Shown here piece after piece: positions 7,451-17,400 of a stretch of 64,000 nt of DNA (position 1 is its first letter; the number at the start of each line of letters is the position of its first letter). The position numbers were made by a program, and so were the translations under genes. Source of the DNA: Cyclobacteriaceae bacterium (GTDB taxonomy: Bacteria > Bacteroidota > Bacteroidia > Cytophagales > Cyclobacteriaceae); the NCBI GenBank assembly GCA_019638395.1, contig JAHBTX010000001.1, positions 1 to 64,000 on the forward strand, given 5' to 3'. The notes below the pieces were generated by a model. It was not told where the DNA came from. It ran no database searches and was given only the letters and a program-made list of their open reading frames with translations.

Positions 7451-9595
7451 TTACCACTGTGGTTTAATACCCGGTGCGTACGGAAACTCCAGACTCATGT
7501 AGAAGGACAATGATTTATCAGGCATCGGTAATGTGGCGGGTATAGGTTGTTTAGAAAAAGTCTGGAAGTATAATACACAGGCATTGCGCCACCACGTTGC
7601 TTCCTGGTATTGAATAGCCAATAACTGACGGACTTGTTCGTGTCGATCTGAATCGATTTTCGGTTTAAGCATATCCCAGGTTGTTTGCATTTGCTTTACC
7701 TGATCGGCCCCGGTATAATAGCGATAGCAGAGTTCTTCCCACAAAGTTTTTCCACCGGTTAACGTGTCATTCCAGCCCACATGATGAAACCAGAGTAAAT
7801 ACTTTTCGGGTATTGCTTGCCGCGAAGAAAACACAGCCTGCCATTCGGGAGCATATTGCGCAACGGCATTACTGCCTGTTGTTGTACGATTAAAACCAAT
7901 TCCAAAAGTATCTGCTTTGTGATAATACACCGAAGTCCAGTCGGCACGATGTTTATCTTTTATCCAAGGTGCGGGCCCGTAGTGGTGGCTCCAGCCCATA
8001 ATATGATGCAGCCCAAGTGGTGTCATGTAATTCACACACGCTTCCCACGATTGATCCAACATGGTTGTAATGGATGCAACCGTATTTGTATCATTTGTAA
8101 AAGTCATACGCACCCACTCCACAGCAATTTGCTGAGACGAAAGTTGATGATCCCACGCCAATCGCCCAAAGGCGTACCAGTTTGCTTGCGCGAACGGATG
8201 CCCACACCAGTTGCGATCGGTACCAATGTTAGTTACACCAGCCATTGCGGTTAATGTTTGTCCGGTTGCGCTACCATCCAACACTTTTGCTACGGTACTG
8301 CCTTTACCAAACTGGTAGGTATCAGTATCCAACACTTCTTTAAACAGGTTAGCGAGGTAAACAAGATTGGTACTCTGGCCAAGGTACTCCTGTGTAATCT
8401 GAAACTCCATCATAAGCGGAGTTTTTTTAAGGGCACCAAATAACGGATGGAAGGGCTCGCGTGGTTGAAAATCCAACGGGCCATTTTTAACCTGCACAAT
8501 TACATTATCGCGAAAGGCACCATCCAACGGTTTAAATTCGGTATAAGCTTGCTTTACGCGATCGTCAGGTTCTTTATCATCATAGACAAATGCACGCCAC
8601 ATTACAATGCCGTTGTATGGAGCCAATGCATCGGCTAATACGTTGGCACCATCGGCATGCGTACGCTTGTAATTCTGCGGACCGGGTTGACCTTCTGAAT
8701 TTGCTTTTACAACAAAACCACCAAAGTCGGGAACGTATTTATAAATCTCCGTAACCTTATCTTTCCACCATTGCTTAACAGCTTCATTCAGCGGATCGGC
8801 TGTTGGGAGTTTACCAATCTCAATAGGCGCACTGAAGCGTGCGGTGAGATATACTTTAATCCCGTAAGGCCGGAATACGTTTGCCAGTGCAGCTACCTTT
8901 TGCAGATAAGCAGGTGTTAACACCAACGCATTGGCGTTTACATTGGTAAGCACGGTTGCGTTAATGCCAATAGACGCATTGGCGCGTGCATAATCAATAT
9001 AACGATCATCGATATAGCCCGGTAACTTGTGCCAGTTCCAGAGCGAGAAACCGGCATAGCCGCGTTCAACGGTTCCATCCAGATTATCCCAATGATTTAA
9101 AATGCGCAGCTTAATTTTGGGTGAGCTTTGAATATTTAACTGCTGAAGGGATTGTTGAGTTTGAATCAGCTTCAATAAATGAAAGCTTCCATACAGCAAA
9201 CCAATTTCCGTTTTGGCAGTAAGTATGAGTAACCTTTTACCGGAGTGCGTTATACTTCGGATTACAAAACCTTCTTCACCCAGATTTGGATCAACATGCA
9301 AATTTAAACTTTGGATGATCGGAGTATCTACGGTAGCCACAACCAGTCCGGTTAATCCGGTTGTAGGTTTGGGTATATAACCCAACATACCCGATAAGCC
9401 CCGGTTTAGTTCATCGTGAATGATTAGCAGGGTAGGAGACTGCCCGGGAATATGGAGCGATGTTAATTCCTTTTTGTATTGGCTAATCAAACGAGCATCC
9501 GCAATTTTATCATAACGCAACCAAAGGCGATAACCATCTTCGGCTAATGCAGCCGAACTTAATACTATGGCAAGTGAGAGTAGAACTATCCGCAT
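7451..9595 (-). CDS. GH67 alpha-glucuronidase
   Basis: An enzyme that removes 4-O-methyl-glucuronic acid from the non-reducing end of xylo-oligosaccharides. I place the start at ATG 9595, because the translation from there gives a clean signal peptide (MRIVLLSLAIVLSSAALAED) and directly follows the lacI stop; the frame is open ten codons further upstream. Catalytic residues can be placed by family motifs: general acid Glu301 in KANSEGQPGP, and the Asp375 (NGPLDF) and Glu397 (MMEFQITQEY) pair. Length of about 714 aa fits GH67. It is probably periplasmic. It shares a transcription unit with lacI, uxuA and uxaC, so its product feeds directly into them. Confidence 0.95.
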   Translation of the reverse strand: MRIVLLSLAIVLSSAALAEDGYRLWLRYDKIADARLISQYKKELTSLHIPGQSPTLLIIHDELNRGLSGMLGYIPKPTTGLTGLVVATVDTPIIQSLNLHVDPNLGEEGFVIRSITHSGKRLLILTAKTEIGLLYGSFHLLKLIQTQQSLQQLNIQSSPKIKLRILNHWDNLDGTVERGYAGFSLWNWHKLPGYIDDRYIDYARANASIGINATVLTNVNANALVLTPAYLQKVAALANVFRPYGIKVYLTARFSAPIEIGKLPTADPLNEAVKQWWKDKVTEIYKYVPDFGGFVVKANSEGQPGPQNYKRTHADGANVLADALAPYNGIVMWRAFVYDDKEPDDRVKQAYTEFKPLDGAFRDNVIVQVKNGPLDFQPREPFHPLFGALKKTPLMMEFQITQEYLGQSTNLVYLANLFKEVLDTDTYQFGKGSTVAKVLDGSATGQTLTAMAGVTNIGTDRNWCGHPFAQANWYAFGRLAWDHQLSSQQIAVEWVRMTFTNDTNTVASITTMLDQSWEACVNYMTPLGLHHIMGWSHHYGPAPWIKDKHRADWTSVYYHKADTFGIGFNRTTTGSNAVAQYAPEWQAVFSSRQAIPEKYLLWFHHVGWNDTLTGGKTLWEELCYRYYTGADQVKQMQTTWDMLKPKIDSDRHEQVRQLLAIQYQEATWWRNACVLYFQTFSKQPIPATLPMPDKSLSFYMSLEFPYAPGIKPQW

Positions 9596-9596
9596 C

Positions 9597-10622
9597 TTAA
9601 TTCCGGTTTGAAGATTCGCGAACAATTAACTCATGCCGTAAAACAATTGTATTGAGGCTGGGTGCGTTTTTTTGATCTAATTTATTAACAAGCGTAGCGG
9701 CAGCCACCTCGCCCATTTCATGACCGGGATAATTGATGGTGGTAAGATTTGGATCAATTACTTTGGATATCGGATCGTTGTTAAAGCCTACTACAGCAAT
9801 CTCGTTCGGAATGTGGATGCCGGATAATTTTAATTGCCGCATACACGCTACCGCTGCGGTATCGTTACTGGCAAAAATTCCATCGGGCCTATGTTCCATC
9901 GACAAAATTAATTGCGCAGCATCCACACCACCTTGTTCGCTCAATAACGAGTTGCTTATAACCAATGTGGAGTCGAACGGAATTCCGAACTTGGCTAATG
10001 CCATTTTATAACCTTCCAGGCGATCGGCATACACATTGCGGCTTAGGTTACCGGCAACCTGCATAATGCGTTTGCACCCTTGTTTCAGTAAATGCACAGT
10101 TGCATCATATCCGGCTTGTTTATTATCAATTACTATGCTGGTACAACCCGGATGATCGATAACCCGATCGAAAAATATAATGGGGATATTTTTTTTCAGC
10201 AACACTTCAAAATGATCGGTATCTGCTGTATCGTATGCCAACGAAACCATCAATCCATCCACGCGGCTGTCGTACATGGTGTTAACACTCACAATTTCTT
10301 TTTTGAAAGACTCCTGCGATTGGCTGATGATAAGGTTGTAACCACTTTGGTTTGCCACCTTTTCCATACCTGCAATTACAGTGGACATAAAGTAACTGTT
10401 AAGCCTGGGAATAATAACGCCAATGGTATTAGATCGCTTGCTCCTGAGGTTACTGGCAAACGTATTTTGCTGATAGCCCATTTTACGTGCTGCATCCAAA
10501 ATCCTTTTCTTGGTGTCTTTGCGGATAGCGGGATGATCTTTTAAACCACGGCTAACCGTGGCCGGAGATACATTAAGCACTTTAGCAATATCGTATATGG
10601 TAATGTCTTTGGGCGGAGTCAT
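9597..10622 (-). CDS. LacI-family transcriptional regulator of the xylan locus
   Basis: A 341-aa DNA-binding repressor. The N-terminus holds the LacI helix-turn-helix (ITIYDIAKVLNVSPATVSRGL, about residues 7-28) and hinge (KMGYQQNTFASNLRSKRSNTIGVIIP), followed by a periplasmic-binding-protein-like sensor domain to the end (DGIFASNDTAAVACMRQLK, AVVGFNNDPIS). It ends one base before the GH67 start, so they form one unit with uxuA and uxaC. A site related to the palindrome upstream of susC lies immediately upstream of its start codon (10623-10636), which suggests autoregulation. The effector is probably a xylan-derived or uronate sugar; this is inference from context. Confidence 0.93.
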   Translation of the reverse strand: MTPPKDITIYDIAKVLNVSPATVSRGLKDHPAIRKDTKKRILDAARKMGYQQNTFASNLRSKRSNTIGVIIPRLNSYFMSTVIAGMEKVANQSGYNLIISQSQESFKKEIVSVNTMYDSRVDGLMVSLAYDTADTDHFEVLLKKNIPIIFFDRVIDHPGCTSIVIDNKQAGYDATVHLLKQGCKRIMQVAGNLSRNVYADRLEGYKMALAKFGIPFDSTLVISNSLLSEQGGVDAAQLILSMEHRPDGIFASNDTAAVACMRQLKLSGIHIPNEIAVVGFNNDPISKVIDPNLTTINYPGHEMGEVAAATLVNKLDQKNAPSLNTIVLRHELIVRESSNRN

Positions 10623-10636
10623 CTCAATCGGTTACG
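10623..10636 (-). promoter_or_regulatory. Possible LacI-type operator at the lacI start
   Basis: The minus strand reads CGTAACCGATTGAG, which matches 10 of 14 positions of the TGCAACCGATTGCA core of the palindrome upstream of susC, including the uninterrupted AACCGATTG. It abuts the lacI start codon, so binding would block initiation. The remaining intergenic DNA to 10723 holds no gene. Confidence 0.45.
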
Positions 10637-10723
10637 AATAAATTTAACTTACAATATTAATCAATGTACAAGGTTAAATCTGAGTTCTGATGTAATTGGT
10701 TTAATGAAATAATCATAGCGTTA

Positions 10724-12652
10724 TCATTTTTTCACAATTGAAAATTCAGTACTAAAAGGTGATGCTGGTAATCCTTCTGAGTTATAAAAATTGGCACCCT
10801 CCGGATTATCGGCCCACGCATATCGAACTGCTGCCGGTTTATTTATTGCATCGTTCCAAACAATTACGGTGTTACCTTCTATGCGCGCGTTGGCCCAAAC
10901 AAATTTTTTATCGGCACCGGCTATAGCAAAATACTTCAAGTCACTGCCTTTGGTTACAAGGCTGCCTCCGGTAGAACTAAATTCAATTATTACCTTATTG
11001 CCGCTTACCTTAAAGTTTTTGAAAATAGGTCCAGAACAGATCAGATTTGGTTCCTGATAGGCTATTTTGCGCGCGGCCAGCGCTAAGCGGTAGCCTACAT
11101 CGGCTTTGTTTAATGGATGAATGTCGTTCCACTCGCCAATATCGATTGTAACTACAAGGCCGGTGTTCTTAACAGCAAGCGTATTCAGTTGTGCCTGGCG
11201 CAACCGCGCCCAATCACTTTCTGTTGGTTGGGCTTTGGCTTCCATAAAATTTGTAAGCTGTACAATCAAAAACGGAAAGTCGCCTTGCTTCCAGTTGGTG
11301 CGCCAGTTTCTAATTAAAGTGGGTAATAGCTTTTCATATTCAACGGCATTACGGGTGTTCGATTCGCCCTGATACCAAAGCACGCCTTTGATTTTGTAAT
11401 TCAACAAAGGTGCAATCATACGATTGTAAAGTCCGGCAGGTTTCCAGCGCACGGGTGGTTCGCCTTGCAATGGCTGCATGGTTGTACCCAATTTATATTT
11501 CCATTCACCGGCTAAATGCAGTGTATCTGCGCCTACAGAAAGAAAGTAAGGTTTATCTAATACAAATCCACCGCTACCATTAGTGTTGATTACCCGTACC
11601 GCAATTACATTTTCGCCTGCGTGCAGCACATCGTTGCCAAACGAATACCTGCGGGGCGGGTATTGATAACCGGTAGAACCAATCAGTTTGCCATTAACAA
11701 AAACCGAATCGGCATCCACAATTCTACCCATCCAGAGTTTACCTGGCTTACCGGCCCACGAAGCAGGAATAATAACTTTTTTTCGAAACCATACCGAACC
11801 GTTTACATTACCCAGTGCACCATCGGCCCAATAGCCGGGAAGGTTCATGTTGTTCCAATCCAAATCATCAAGGTCGGGCCGATGCCATCTTTTTAAACCT
11901 GCGTCTTTGTTGTTTAACTCACTGTACCATTTTGCGAAACGGTTGCGATCGATGGTTTCTACTTCTTTTATTAACTCATCGTTTTTGAAACGTTGCAATT
12001 CGTTATAGGCCGTGGGGAAGGAACGCAGAGCATCTTCACTTAACCAGGCTTCAATGGGCGAACCTCCCAATGCAGCATTGATTAAACCAATCGGAACCTG
12101 ATAACGCTTGTGTAAATCAAGTGCAAAGAAGTAAGCCACAGCCGAAAAGTCCAGAACGGTTTCAGGTGTGGCTGCTATCCAGTTGCCGGCATCCAGATCG
12201 GTATGTTGTTTTTTGAAATCGTATTTATCGGCTACTAAAAATTGCCGGATATGATCGTTGGTGGCAGTTTCAATTACGTTGCTGTACTTTTCTTTAACAC
12301 GCTCCAGGGTAAGCTCCATATTCGATTGTCCCGAACAAACCCATACATCGCCAAATAGAATATTTTTTATTGCAACCTGATTTATAGCTGTGAAGGTTAA
12401 TACATGGGGGCCTCCCGCAGGTTGAGGTGGAAGTTTAATGATCCAGGTACCGTTTAGCCCGGTGGTGGTGCTATACGTTTTATTCTGAAAAGAAAGCTCA
12501 ATTTTTTCACCAGGTTCGGCCCACCCCCAAAGTTTTAGTTCAGTATCGCGTTGCAATATGGCACCATCACTTATCAAACGCGGTAGTTTAATTTCAGCCT
12601 GTGTAACCAGAGCAGAGCTTATAACTACTAATAGAAGTAAATAACGCATCAT
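10724..12652 (-). CDS. SASA-domain acetylesterase (sialate O-acetylesterase-like)
   Basis: A 642-aa exported esterase with a signal peptide at residues 1-19. The SGNH-type nucleophile motif WVCSGQSNMEL puts the catalytic Ser at 110, and the Asp-His pair is in EWNDIHPLNK near residue 520. Between the two halves of the esterase domain is a jelly-roll like that of GH2 enzymes (about 265-390, WFRKKVIIPASW, ADSVFVNGKLIG), normal for the long members of this family. In xylan loci these proteins remove acetyl groups from xylose units (family CE20 by context), not sialic acid. It starts immediately after the GH10 stop codon, the last of the enzyme series downstream of susC. Confidence 0.88.
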   Translation of the reverse strand: MMRYLLLLVVISSALVTQAEIKLPRLISDGAILQRDTELKLWGWAEPGEKIELSFQNKTYSTTTGLNGTWIIKLPPQPAGGPHVLTFTAINQVAIKNILFGDVWVCSGQSNMELTLERVKEKYSNVIETATNDHIRQFLVADKYDFKKQHTDLDAGNWIAATPETVLDFSAVAYFFALDLHKRYQVPIGLINAALGGSPIEAWLSEDALRSFPTAYNELQRFKNDELIKEVETIDRNRFAKWYSELNNKDAGLKRWHRPDLDDLDWNNMNLPGYWADGALGNVNGSVWFRKKVIIPASWAGKPGKLWMGRIVDADSVFVNGKLIGSTGYQYPPRRYSFGNDVLHAGENVIAVRVINTNGSGGFVLDKPYFLSVGADTLHLAGEWKYKLGTTMQPLQGEPPVRWKPAGLYNRMIAPLLNYKIKGVLWYQGESNTRNAVEYEKLLPTLIRNWRTNWKQGDFPFLIVQLTNFMEAKAQPTESDWARLRQAQLNTLAVKNTGLVVTIDIGEWNDIHPLNKADVGYRLALAARKIAYQEPNLICSGPIFKNFKVSGNKVIIEFSSTGGSLVTKGSDLKYFAIAGADKKFVWANARIEGNTVIVWNDAINKPAAVRYAWADNPEGANFYNSEGLPASPFSTEFSIVKK

Positions 12653-13744
12653 CTAAAAATCAACAACTTTATGGTACGCATTTTTGCGTTTAAGATTGGT
12701 ATCGAATAGCAGCGGGTAGTCTTTTCGATTGCGCACCGGAAAATGATCTAACCAACTGTGCTGGTCGCTTATGTTCCAAAAGGTTACACTGGTTATGGAT
12801 GCCTTATGTTTTCTGAATACCTCAAAGTAAGTTGCATAAGCTTGTGCTTGTTTTGCTTCTTTTTCTTGAGTAAAATCTGTCAGGTCGTCTTCTGGTTTGC
12901 GTTCTCTGCGTCCGTGTTCTTTAGGATAAACCGAAACATCTAATTCTGTAATCTGCAAGGGTAAACCCAGTGTAGCAAATTCTGTAAGAGTGCTGTCTAA
13001 CCGCGCGCGCGTGGGTTCATACATGGACCAATGAGCTTGTAAACCCACCCCGTGTATGGGCACTCCGGCTGCTTTCAATTCTTCAACCAGCTGAATAATT
13101 TTTTTGCGCTTAACAGGGTTGATCTCATTATAATCGTTGTAAAAAAGTAATGCTTCCGGATCGGCAGCATGTGCATACTCAAATGCTTTTGCTATAAACT
13201 CGGGGCCACAGATTTTATACCAGGGGCTGTCGCGATAGAATTCATCTTTCTTATCAGAGATTACTTCGTTCACCACATCCCAGGCATAAATTTTTCCTCT
13301 GTAGCGATTTACAACGGTGGTAATATGATCTTTTAATCGGGCTAACAATATTTCTTTAGTTACCTGATTGCTATCGGCATCCATAAACAGCCAGGCCGGG
13401 GTTTGATTGTGCCAGCATAATGTGTGGCCCCGGATTTTGATTTTGTTACGTTCGGCAAATGCCACAATTGAATCGGCATGTTCCCAGAAGTATTCATTTT
13501 CTTTTGGATGAATCGGCCCCATCTTCATGGCATTCTCGGCTGTTATACTGTTAAACTCGGTTACAATCAACCCGGCTTCATCGGTATTCAGGGCACGAGG
13601 CGAAACAGCAACTCCAATCGGAAAATGATCTTTGTAATAATCTTTCAGGCCCTTATTAGCTGTTGCATTATCTCTTTTTTCGCTGCACGAAATAAGCGAT
13701 ACAAGCAACAACAGGAAGGATACCTTAACGTATGTTAACTTCAT
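12653..13744 (-). CDS. GH10 endo-1,4-beta-xylanase, lipoprotein
   Basis: A 363-aa enzyme that cuts the xylan backbone internally. It carries a lipoprotein signal (LLLVSLISC, Cys20), so it is membrane anchored. The GH10 catalytic residues are plain: acid/base Glu160 in YAWDVVNEVI and nucleophile Glu267 in QITELDVS; substrate-binding RGHTLCWHNQTPAW is also present. Length fits a single-domain GH10 with no binding module. It overlaps the GH43 stop codon by one base at 13744 and abuts the esterase gene. It probably acts on imported oligomers or at the surface, while the other GH10 (17397-18671) is secreted by a different route. Confidence 0.95.
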   Translation of the reverse strand: MKLTYVKVSFLLLLVSLISCSEKRDNATANKGLKDYYKDHFPIGVAVSPRALNTDEAGLIVTEFNSITAENAMKMGPIHPKENEYFWEHADSIVAFAERNKIKIRGHTLCWHNQTPAWLFMDADSNQVTKEILLARLKDHITTVVNRYRGKIYAWDVVNEVISDKKDEFYRDSPWYKICGPEFIAKAFEYAHAADPEALLFYNDYNEINPVKRKKIIQLVEELKAAGVPIHGVGLQAHWSMYEPTRARLDSTLTEFATLGLPLQITELDVSVYPKEHGRRERKPEDDLTDFTQEKEAKQAQAYATYFEVFRKHKASITSVTFWNISDQHSWLDHFPVRNRKDYPLLFDTNLKRKNAYHKVVDF

Positions 13745-14832
13745 TACTTATAGGGATAAATAGCTTCAATGCTACCATCGGCATTGTGCTGCAGTTCGGT
13801 AACCTTTATGTTTCGCAAATGAGTTTTACCTGATAGTTGTACATCGTGGTAGAACAAGTACCATTTGCCGTTTATTTCTACAATGGAATGATGGTTGGTC
13901 CAACCTTGTACAGGATGCAGCACCACACCTTTGTAAGTAAAAGGGCCGTAGGGCGAATCGCCAATGGCATAGTTGATAAAGTGTGTATCGCCCGTTGAGT
14001 AAGAGAAATAATACTTACCATTAAACTTATGAACCCAGGCAGCTTCGAAAAAACGTTTGTCGTTTTGTGATTCTGTAAACAGCTTTCCATTTTCATCCAC
14101 CAGTTGAATTTCTTTTACCGGGTCGGCAAAGCTTTTCATATCGGCATTTAGTTTGGCAATGCGGGGCAGAATGGCTTGCTCTTCGGGTTTACGGGTTTGG
14201 CCATCGGCTTTGTATTGGTTGTTATCCCATCGTTGCAACTGGCCACCCCAAATGCCGCCAAAGTACATATAGAATGAGCCATCATCATCTTTAAATACAG
14301 TGGGGTCAATGCTGTAGCTTCCTGCTATGGGATTTGGTTCTGCTACAAATGGCCCTTCGGGATTTTTGCTGGTGGCTACTCCAATTTTAAATACATCGTT
14401 TTTATCTTTTACTGGAAAGTACAGATAGTAAGTATTGTTAGCGAAGGCTGCATCGGGTGCCCACATTTGCCGGCCAGCCCAGGGTACATCTTTTATATCT
14501 AAAGCTACACCATGATCAGTTACTTCGCCACCAATAGCGTCCATCGAAAACACGTGGTAATCCAACATTCCAAAATGTCCGCCATCATCATCCTGTGGAA
14601 TGCCGGCATCAATATCGTGCGAAGGATAAATGTAAATCCGATTGTTAAACACATGTGCAGAAGGATCGGCCGTATAAATATGACTTACCAACGGCTGCGA
14701 TATAGGCACAGGTGTAGCCTCTGATTCGGCTTTTGCAGTATCAGCTTGGCTTGTTTGCTTACTGCCACAACTGGTAATAACCAGAACGATGGTGGCTACA
14801 ATTAGAAAACGAATTGAAAATTTTTGAGTCAT
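13744..14832 (-). CDS. GH43-family glycosidase, lipoprotein
   Basis: A 362-aa five-bladed propeller hydrolase with lipobox VLVITSC (Cys22). The three carboxylates of family GH43 can be seen: base Asp56 in YTADPSAHVF, pKa-modulating Asp176 in GSYSIDPTVF, and acid Glu263 in RFFEAAWVHK. GH43 members in xylan loci are beta-xylosidases or alpha-L-arabinofuranosidases; sequence alone does not separate these, but the absence of another xylosidase gene here favours xylosidase. It sits between GH115 (18 bases upstream) and GH10 (one-base overlap), clearly the same operon. Confidence 0.92.
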   Translation of the reverse strand: MTQKFSIRFLIVATIVLVITSCGSKQTSQADTAKAESEATPVPISQPLVSHIYTADPSAHVFNNRIYIYPSHDIDAGIPQDDDGGHFGMLDYHVFSMDAIGGEVTDHGVALDIKDVPWAGRQMWAPDAAFANNTYYLYFPVKDKNDVFKIGVATSKNPEGPFVAEPNPIAGSYSIDPTVFKDDDGSFYMYFGGIWGGQLQRWDNNQYKADGQTRKPEEQAILPRIAKLNADMKSFADPVKEIQLVDENGKLFTESQNDKRFFEAAWVHKFNGKYYFSYSTGDTHFINYAIGDSPYGPFTYKGVVLHPVQGWTNHHSIVEINGKWYLFYHDVQLSGKTHLRNIKVTELQHNADGSIEAIYPYK

Positions 14833-14850
14833 GTTTGTTTCTGCTTTTAA

Positions 14851-17400
14851 TTAAAATTTGGTTTCGGGTGGCCCTAAATAACTGGACTTTAGTCCGCCAA
14901 AATCTAATACAATTTTTTGTAAAACAATTCCAGAATCCACCGCCCAGAATTTAAGTGTATGTTTACCTGCTTTTTGAATGTTATGCAGGCTTACCTGGAT
15001 ATTAATGTTGTTCGCAACCCATTTTTCCCAAGTTTTAAGGTCTGCATCGTTAGCATTTACGCTAAAAACCTGAGGCTTTTCATCGTCAATAGCTACAGCG
15101 TACTGTAAACCATTTTGTAATGCATGAAAATTTAGTGTAGGCGAGAAGTATAAGTGCGCGGATACAGGGCCTTTGCTATAGGAATAAAATTTATATTCAA
15201 CACGGGCTGACGATGCACCGGGTACTTGCCGGGAGGCGGTAACCGGAAAGGTTGTAATAGCTGAGCCTGTTTTGCCGAGATTAGGAATTACCTGCCAGGT
15301 TATAGTTTGGCTTTTTAACATGTTGGTTGCATGGTTGGCTTCGATTGAAACGTAGTTATCTTTTTCAAAGAATACATTCGCTTTTGAACCTGGCGGTATA
15401 AGATTGCGTGCCGTGCGCGATTGCGGTTGGGGCTGCGGATTTAATTTTACACCGCTTTGTAAATACATTACTGCCGGCATTTTATTTACCGGTGGCTGTT
15501 GCCAGTACGTATATCCAATGTGTGTTTGGCTCATCATGTGGTTCCACTTGCCGTTGTTGCGTGTATGGTAGGCTACTGTTATTAAAGAATCTTCTGCATA
15601 GTGTGCTTTCGCTTTATCCGCATAAGCGTTGGCCTGCATATCGTTTTTACTTGCTGCGCGTTGGTTAAGCGCAACATAGTAGTACAATTCATAAAGATTG
15701 CAACTGGCCTCAATCGGGTGCAGCACCAGTTGATAGAATGCTTCCTGTTTTTCTGGTTCTAACCTGGCAGCTAACCGGGAAGCACGCTCCCGCAATTGTT
15801 GATATTCGGTAACCACCCGTTCAAATTCATGATAATTATCCAGGCTGTACGTATTTTCATTCAACAATTCTGGCTTTACACGACCGCTATATTTTGAATA
15901 CAGCGATAGGAGCGAGGCAGCTTCTTTTGCGTGTGTGCTGCCAAATTGTTGTGCGCACCACCGCTCGGTATAGTTGTGTAAATCATCAGCCTTAATTAAT
16001 GTTGGATTCCAGGCATAGTCCAGAAAAAATGAAATCGGAAATTCCATTGGTTTAATGTCGCCTACATTTACAATCCAAATCCGATCAACCCCATGTTGAT
16101 AGGCAAGGTGCATTTGTTCCCATACCCGTTCAATGGTATTTGTGTTGAGCCATTTATAATTGCGCGGGCCGCCCACATAATCGAAGTGATAATAAATGCC
16201 GTAACCTCCCGGTCGTTTAGGTTCAGTTAGCCGTGGCAGTTTTCGAATGTTCCCCCAGTTATCATCGCACAATAGTAAAGTAACATCATCGGGCACCCGC
16301 ATGCCTTTATCGTAATATTCCTGCACTTCTTTATACAATGCCCATACCTGAGGGGTGGCTGATGCTGGTTTGCTAGTAACCTGCTGCAGGATGTTTCGCT
16401 GATCAGCAACAATTTTTTGCAATAATGCTATGTTACTTTCTTCCGACATAGGTTCATCACCATCGCCCCGCATTGCCAGCGTAACAATACTTTCATAGTT
16501 ACCCATTCGTGCAATACCTTCTTGCCAAAACTCTTTTAATGCTGTTTCATTGGTAGCATAATTCCACTTGCCCTTGTTGGCGCGTTGCCATTCTACGTGT
16601 GCCCGCATCATGGGTTCATGATGCGATGTGCTGATGACGATGCCATATTCATCGGCTAATTTTGGATTCAATGGATCTTCTGTATAAAAACTCTGGCCCC
16701 ACATGGCTGGCCATAAAAAATTCCCTTTCAGGCGGAGTATCAGTTCAAATACTTTTGTGTAAAACTTGCTGTTGAATCCACCATAATTTTCTTTTACCCA
16801 ACCACCCAAAGCGGGTTGTTCATCGTTTATAAAAATGCCACGGTATTTTACCGAAGGCTTGTCCACTTGCCTTTCGGTCGATACATGCAACTCGGTCTGT
16901 TTTTTAACCGGAACATCGGCCCACCAACGCCAGGGCGATACGCCAATTTGTTTGGATAATTCATAAATACCATAGATGGTGCCACGCTTGTCGCTGCCGG
17001 CAATAACCAAAGCCCGATCCACATTTGGAAAAGGATTGCTAATAGTTTGAATGAGGTAGGCTTCCCATTGGTTTATAATTTCGTCCACCTGAAGTTTATT
17101 GCTGCGTATGAGTTCATCAATCCATTCGTTTTTACCAATGGTGCCGATTAGAACAGCTATACCGTTAACTTCAGCAATATGAGAATACACATTGAGTACA
17201 GAACCACTTACCTGCTCAATATCCGATTGAAGATCGGTTACGGCTCGTACTACTCCGGCAAATTCAGTTTGGCTGATTACCAAAGCGGTGTTGGTTTGAG
17301 CGGTAACAAGTGGAAACGGGCTTTTGTTGTTAGCAGGTTGTGCCATTAGGCGAAACATACCCGTTACCAGCAGCAGCAATAACCCTGTATGGACTTTCAA
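14851..17400 (-). CDS. GH115 xylan alpha-1,2-glucuronidase
   Basis: An 849-aa exported enzyme (signal peptide to about residue 21, LLLLLVTGMFRLMAQ). GH115 enzymes remove (4-O-methyl)glucuronic acid from internal positions of polymeric xylan, complementing GH67, which needs terminal positions. Family features seen are IYGIYELSKQIGVSPWRWWADVPV, VKYRGIFINDEQPALGGW, KGNFLWPAMWG, STSHHEPMMRAH and MRGDGDEPM. A C-terminal beta-sandwich follows. The start overlaps the preceding GH10 stop by four bases, showing translational coupling. Having both GH115 and GH67 fits a locus aimed at glucuronoxylan. Confidence 0.94.
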   Translation of the reverse strand: MKVHTGLLLLLVTGMFRLMAQPANNKSPFPLVTAQTNTALVISQTEFAGVVRAVTDLQSDIEQVSGSVLNVYSHIAEVNGIAVLIGTIGKNEWIDELIRSNKLQVDEIINQWEAYLIQTISNPFPNVDRALVIAGSDKRGTIYGIYELSKQIGVSPWRWWADVPVKKQTELHVSTERQVDKPSVKYRGIFINDEQPALGGWVKENYGGFNSKFYTKVFELILRLKGNFLWPAMWGQSFYTEDPLNPKLADEYGIVISTSHHEPMMRAHVEWQRANKGKWNYATNETALKEFWQEGIARMGNYESIVTLAMRGDGDEPMSEESNIALLQKIVADQRNILQQVTSKPASATPQVWALYKEVQEYYDKGMRVPDDVTLLLCDDNWGNIRKLPRLTEPKRPGGYGIYYHFDYVGGPRNYKWLNTNTIERVWEQMHLAYQHGVDRIWIVNVGDIKPMEFPISFFLDYAWNPTLIKADDLHNYTERWCAQQFGSTHAKEAASLLSLYSKYSGRVKPELLNENTYSLDNYHEFERVVTEYQQLRERASRLAARLEPEKQEAFYQLVLHPIEASCNLYELYYYVALNQRAASKNDMQANAYADKAKAHYAEDSLITVAYHTRNNGKWNHMMSQTHIGYTYWQQPPVNKMPAVMYLQSGVKLNPQPQPQSRTARNLIPPGSKANVFFEKDNYVSIEANHATNMLKSQTITWQVIPNLGKTGSAITTFPVTASRQVPGASSARVEYKFYSYSKGPVSAHLYFSPTLNFHALQNGLQYAVAIDDEKPQVFSVNANDADLKTWEKWVANNINIQVSLHNIQKAGKHTLKFWAVDSGIVLQKIVLDFGGLKSSYLGPPETKF

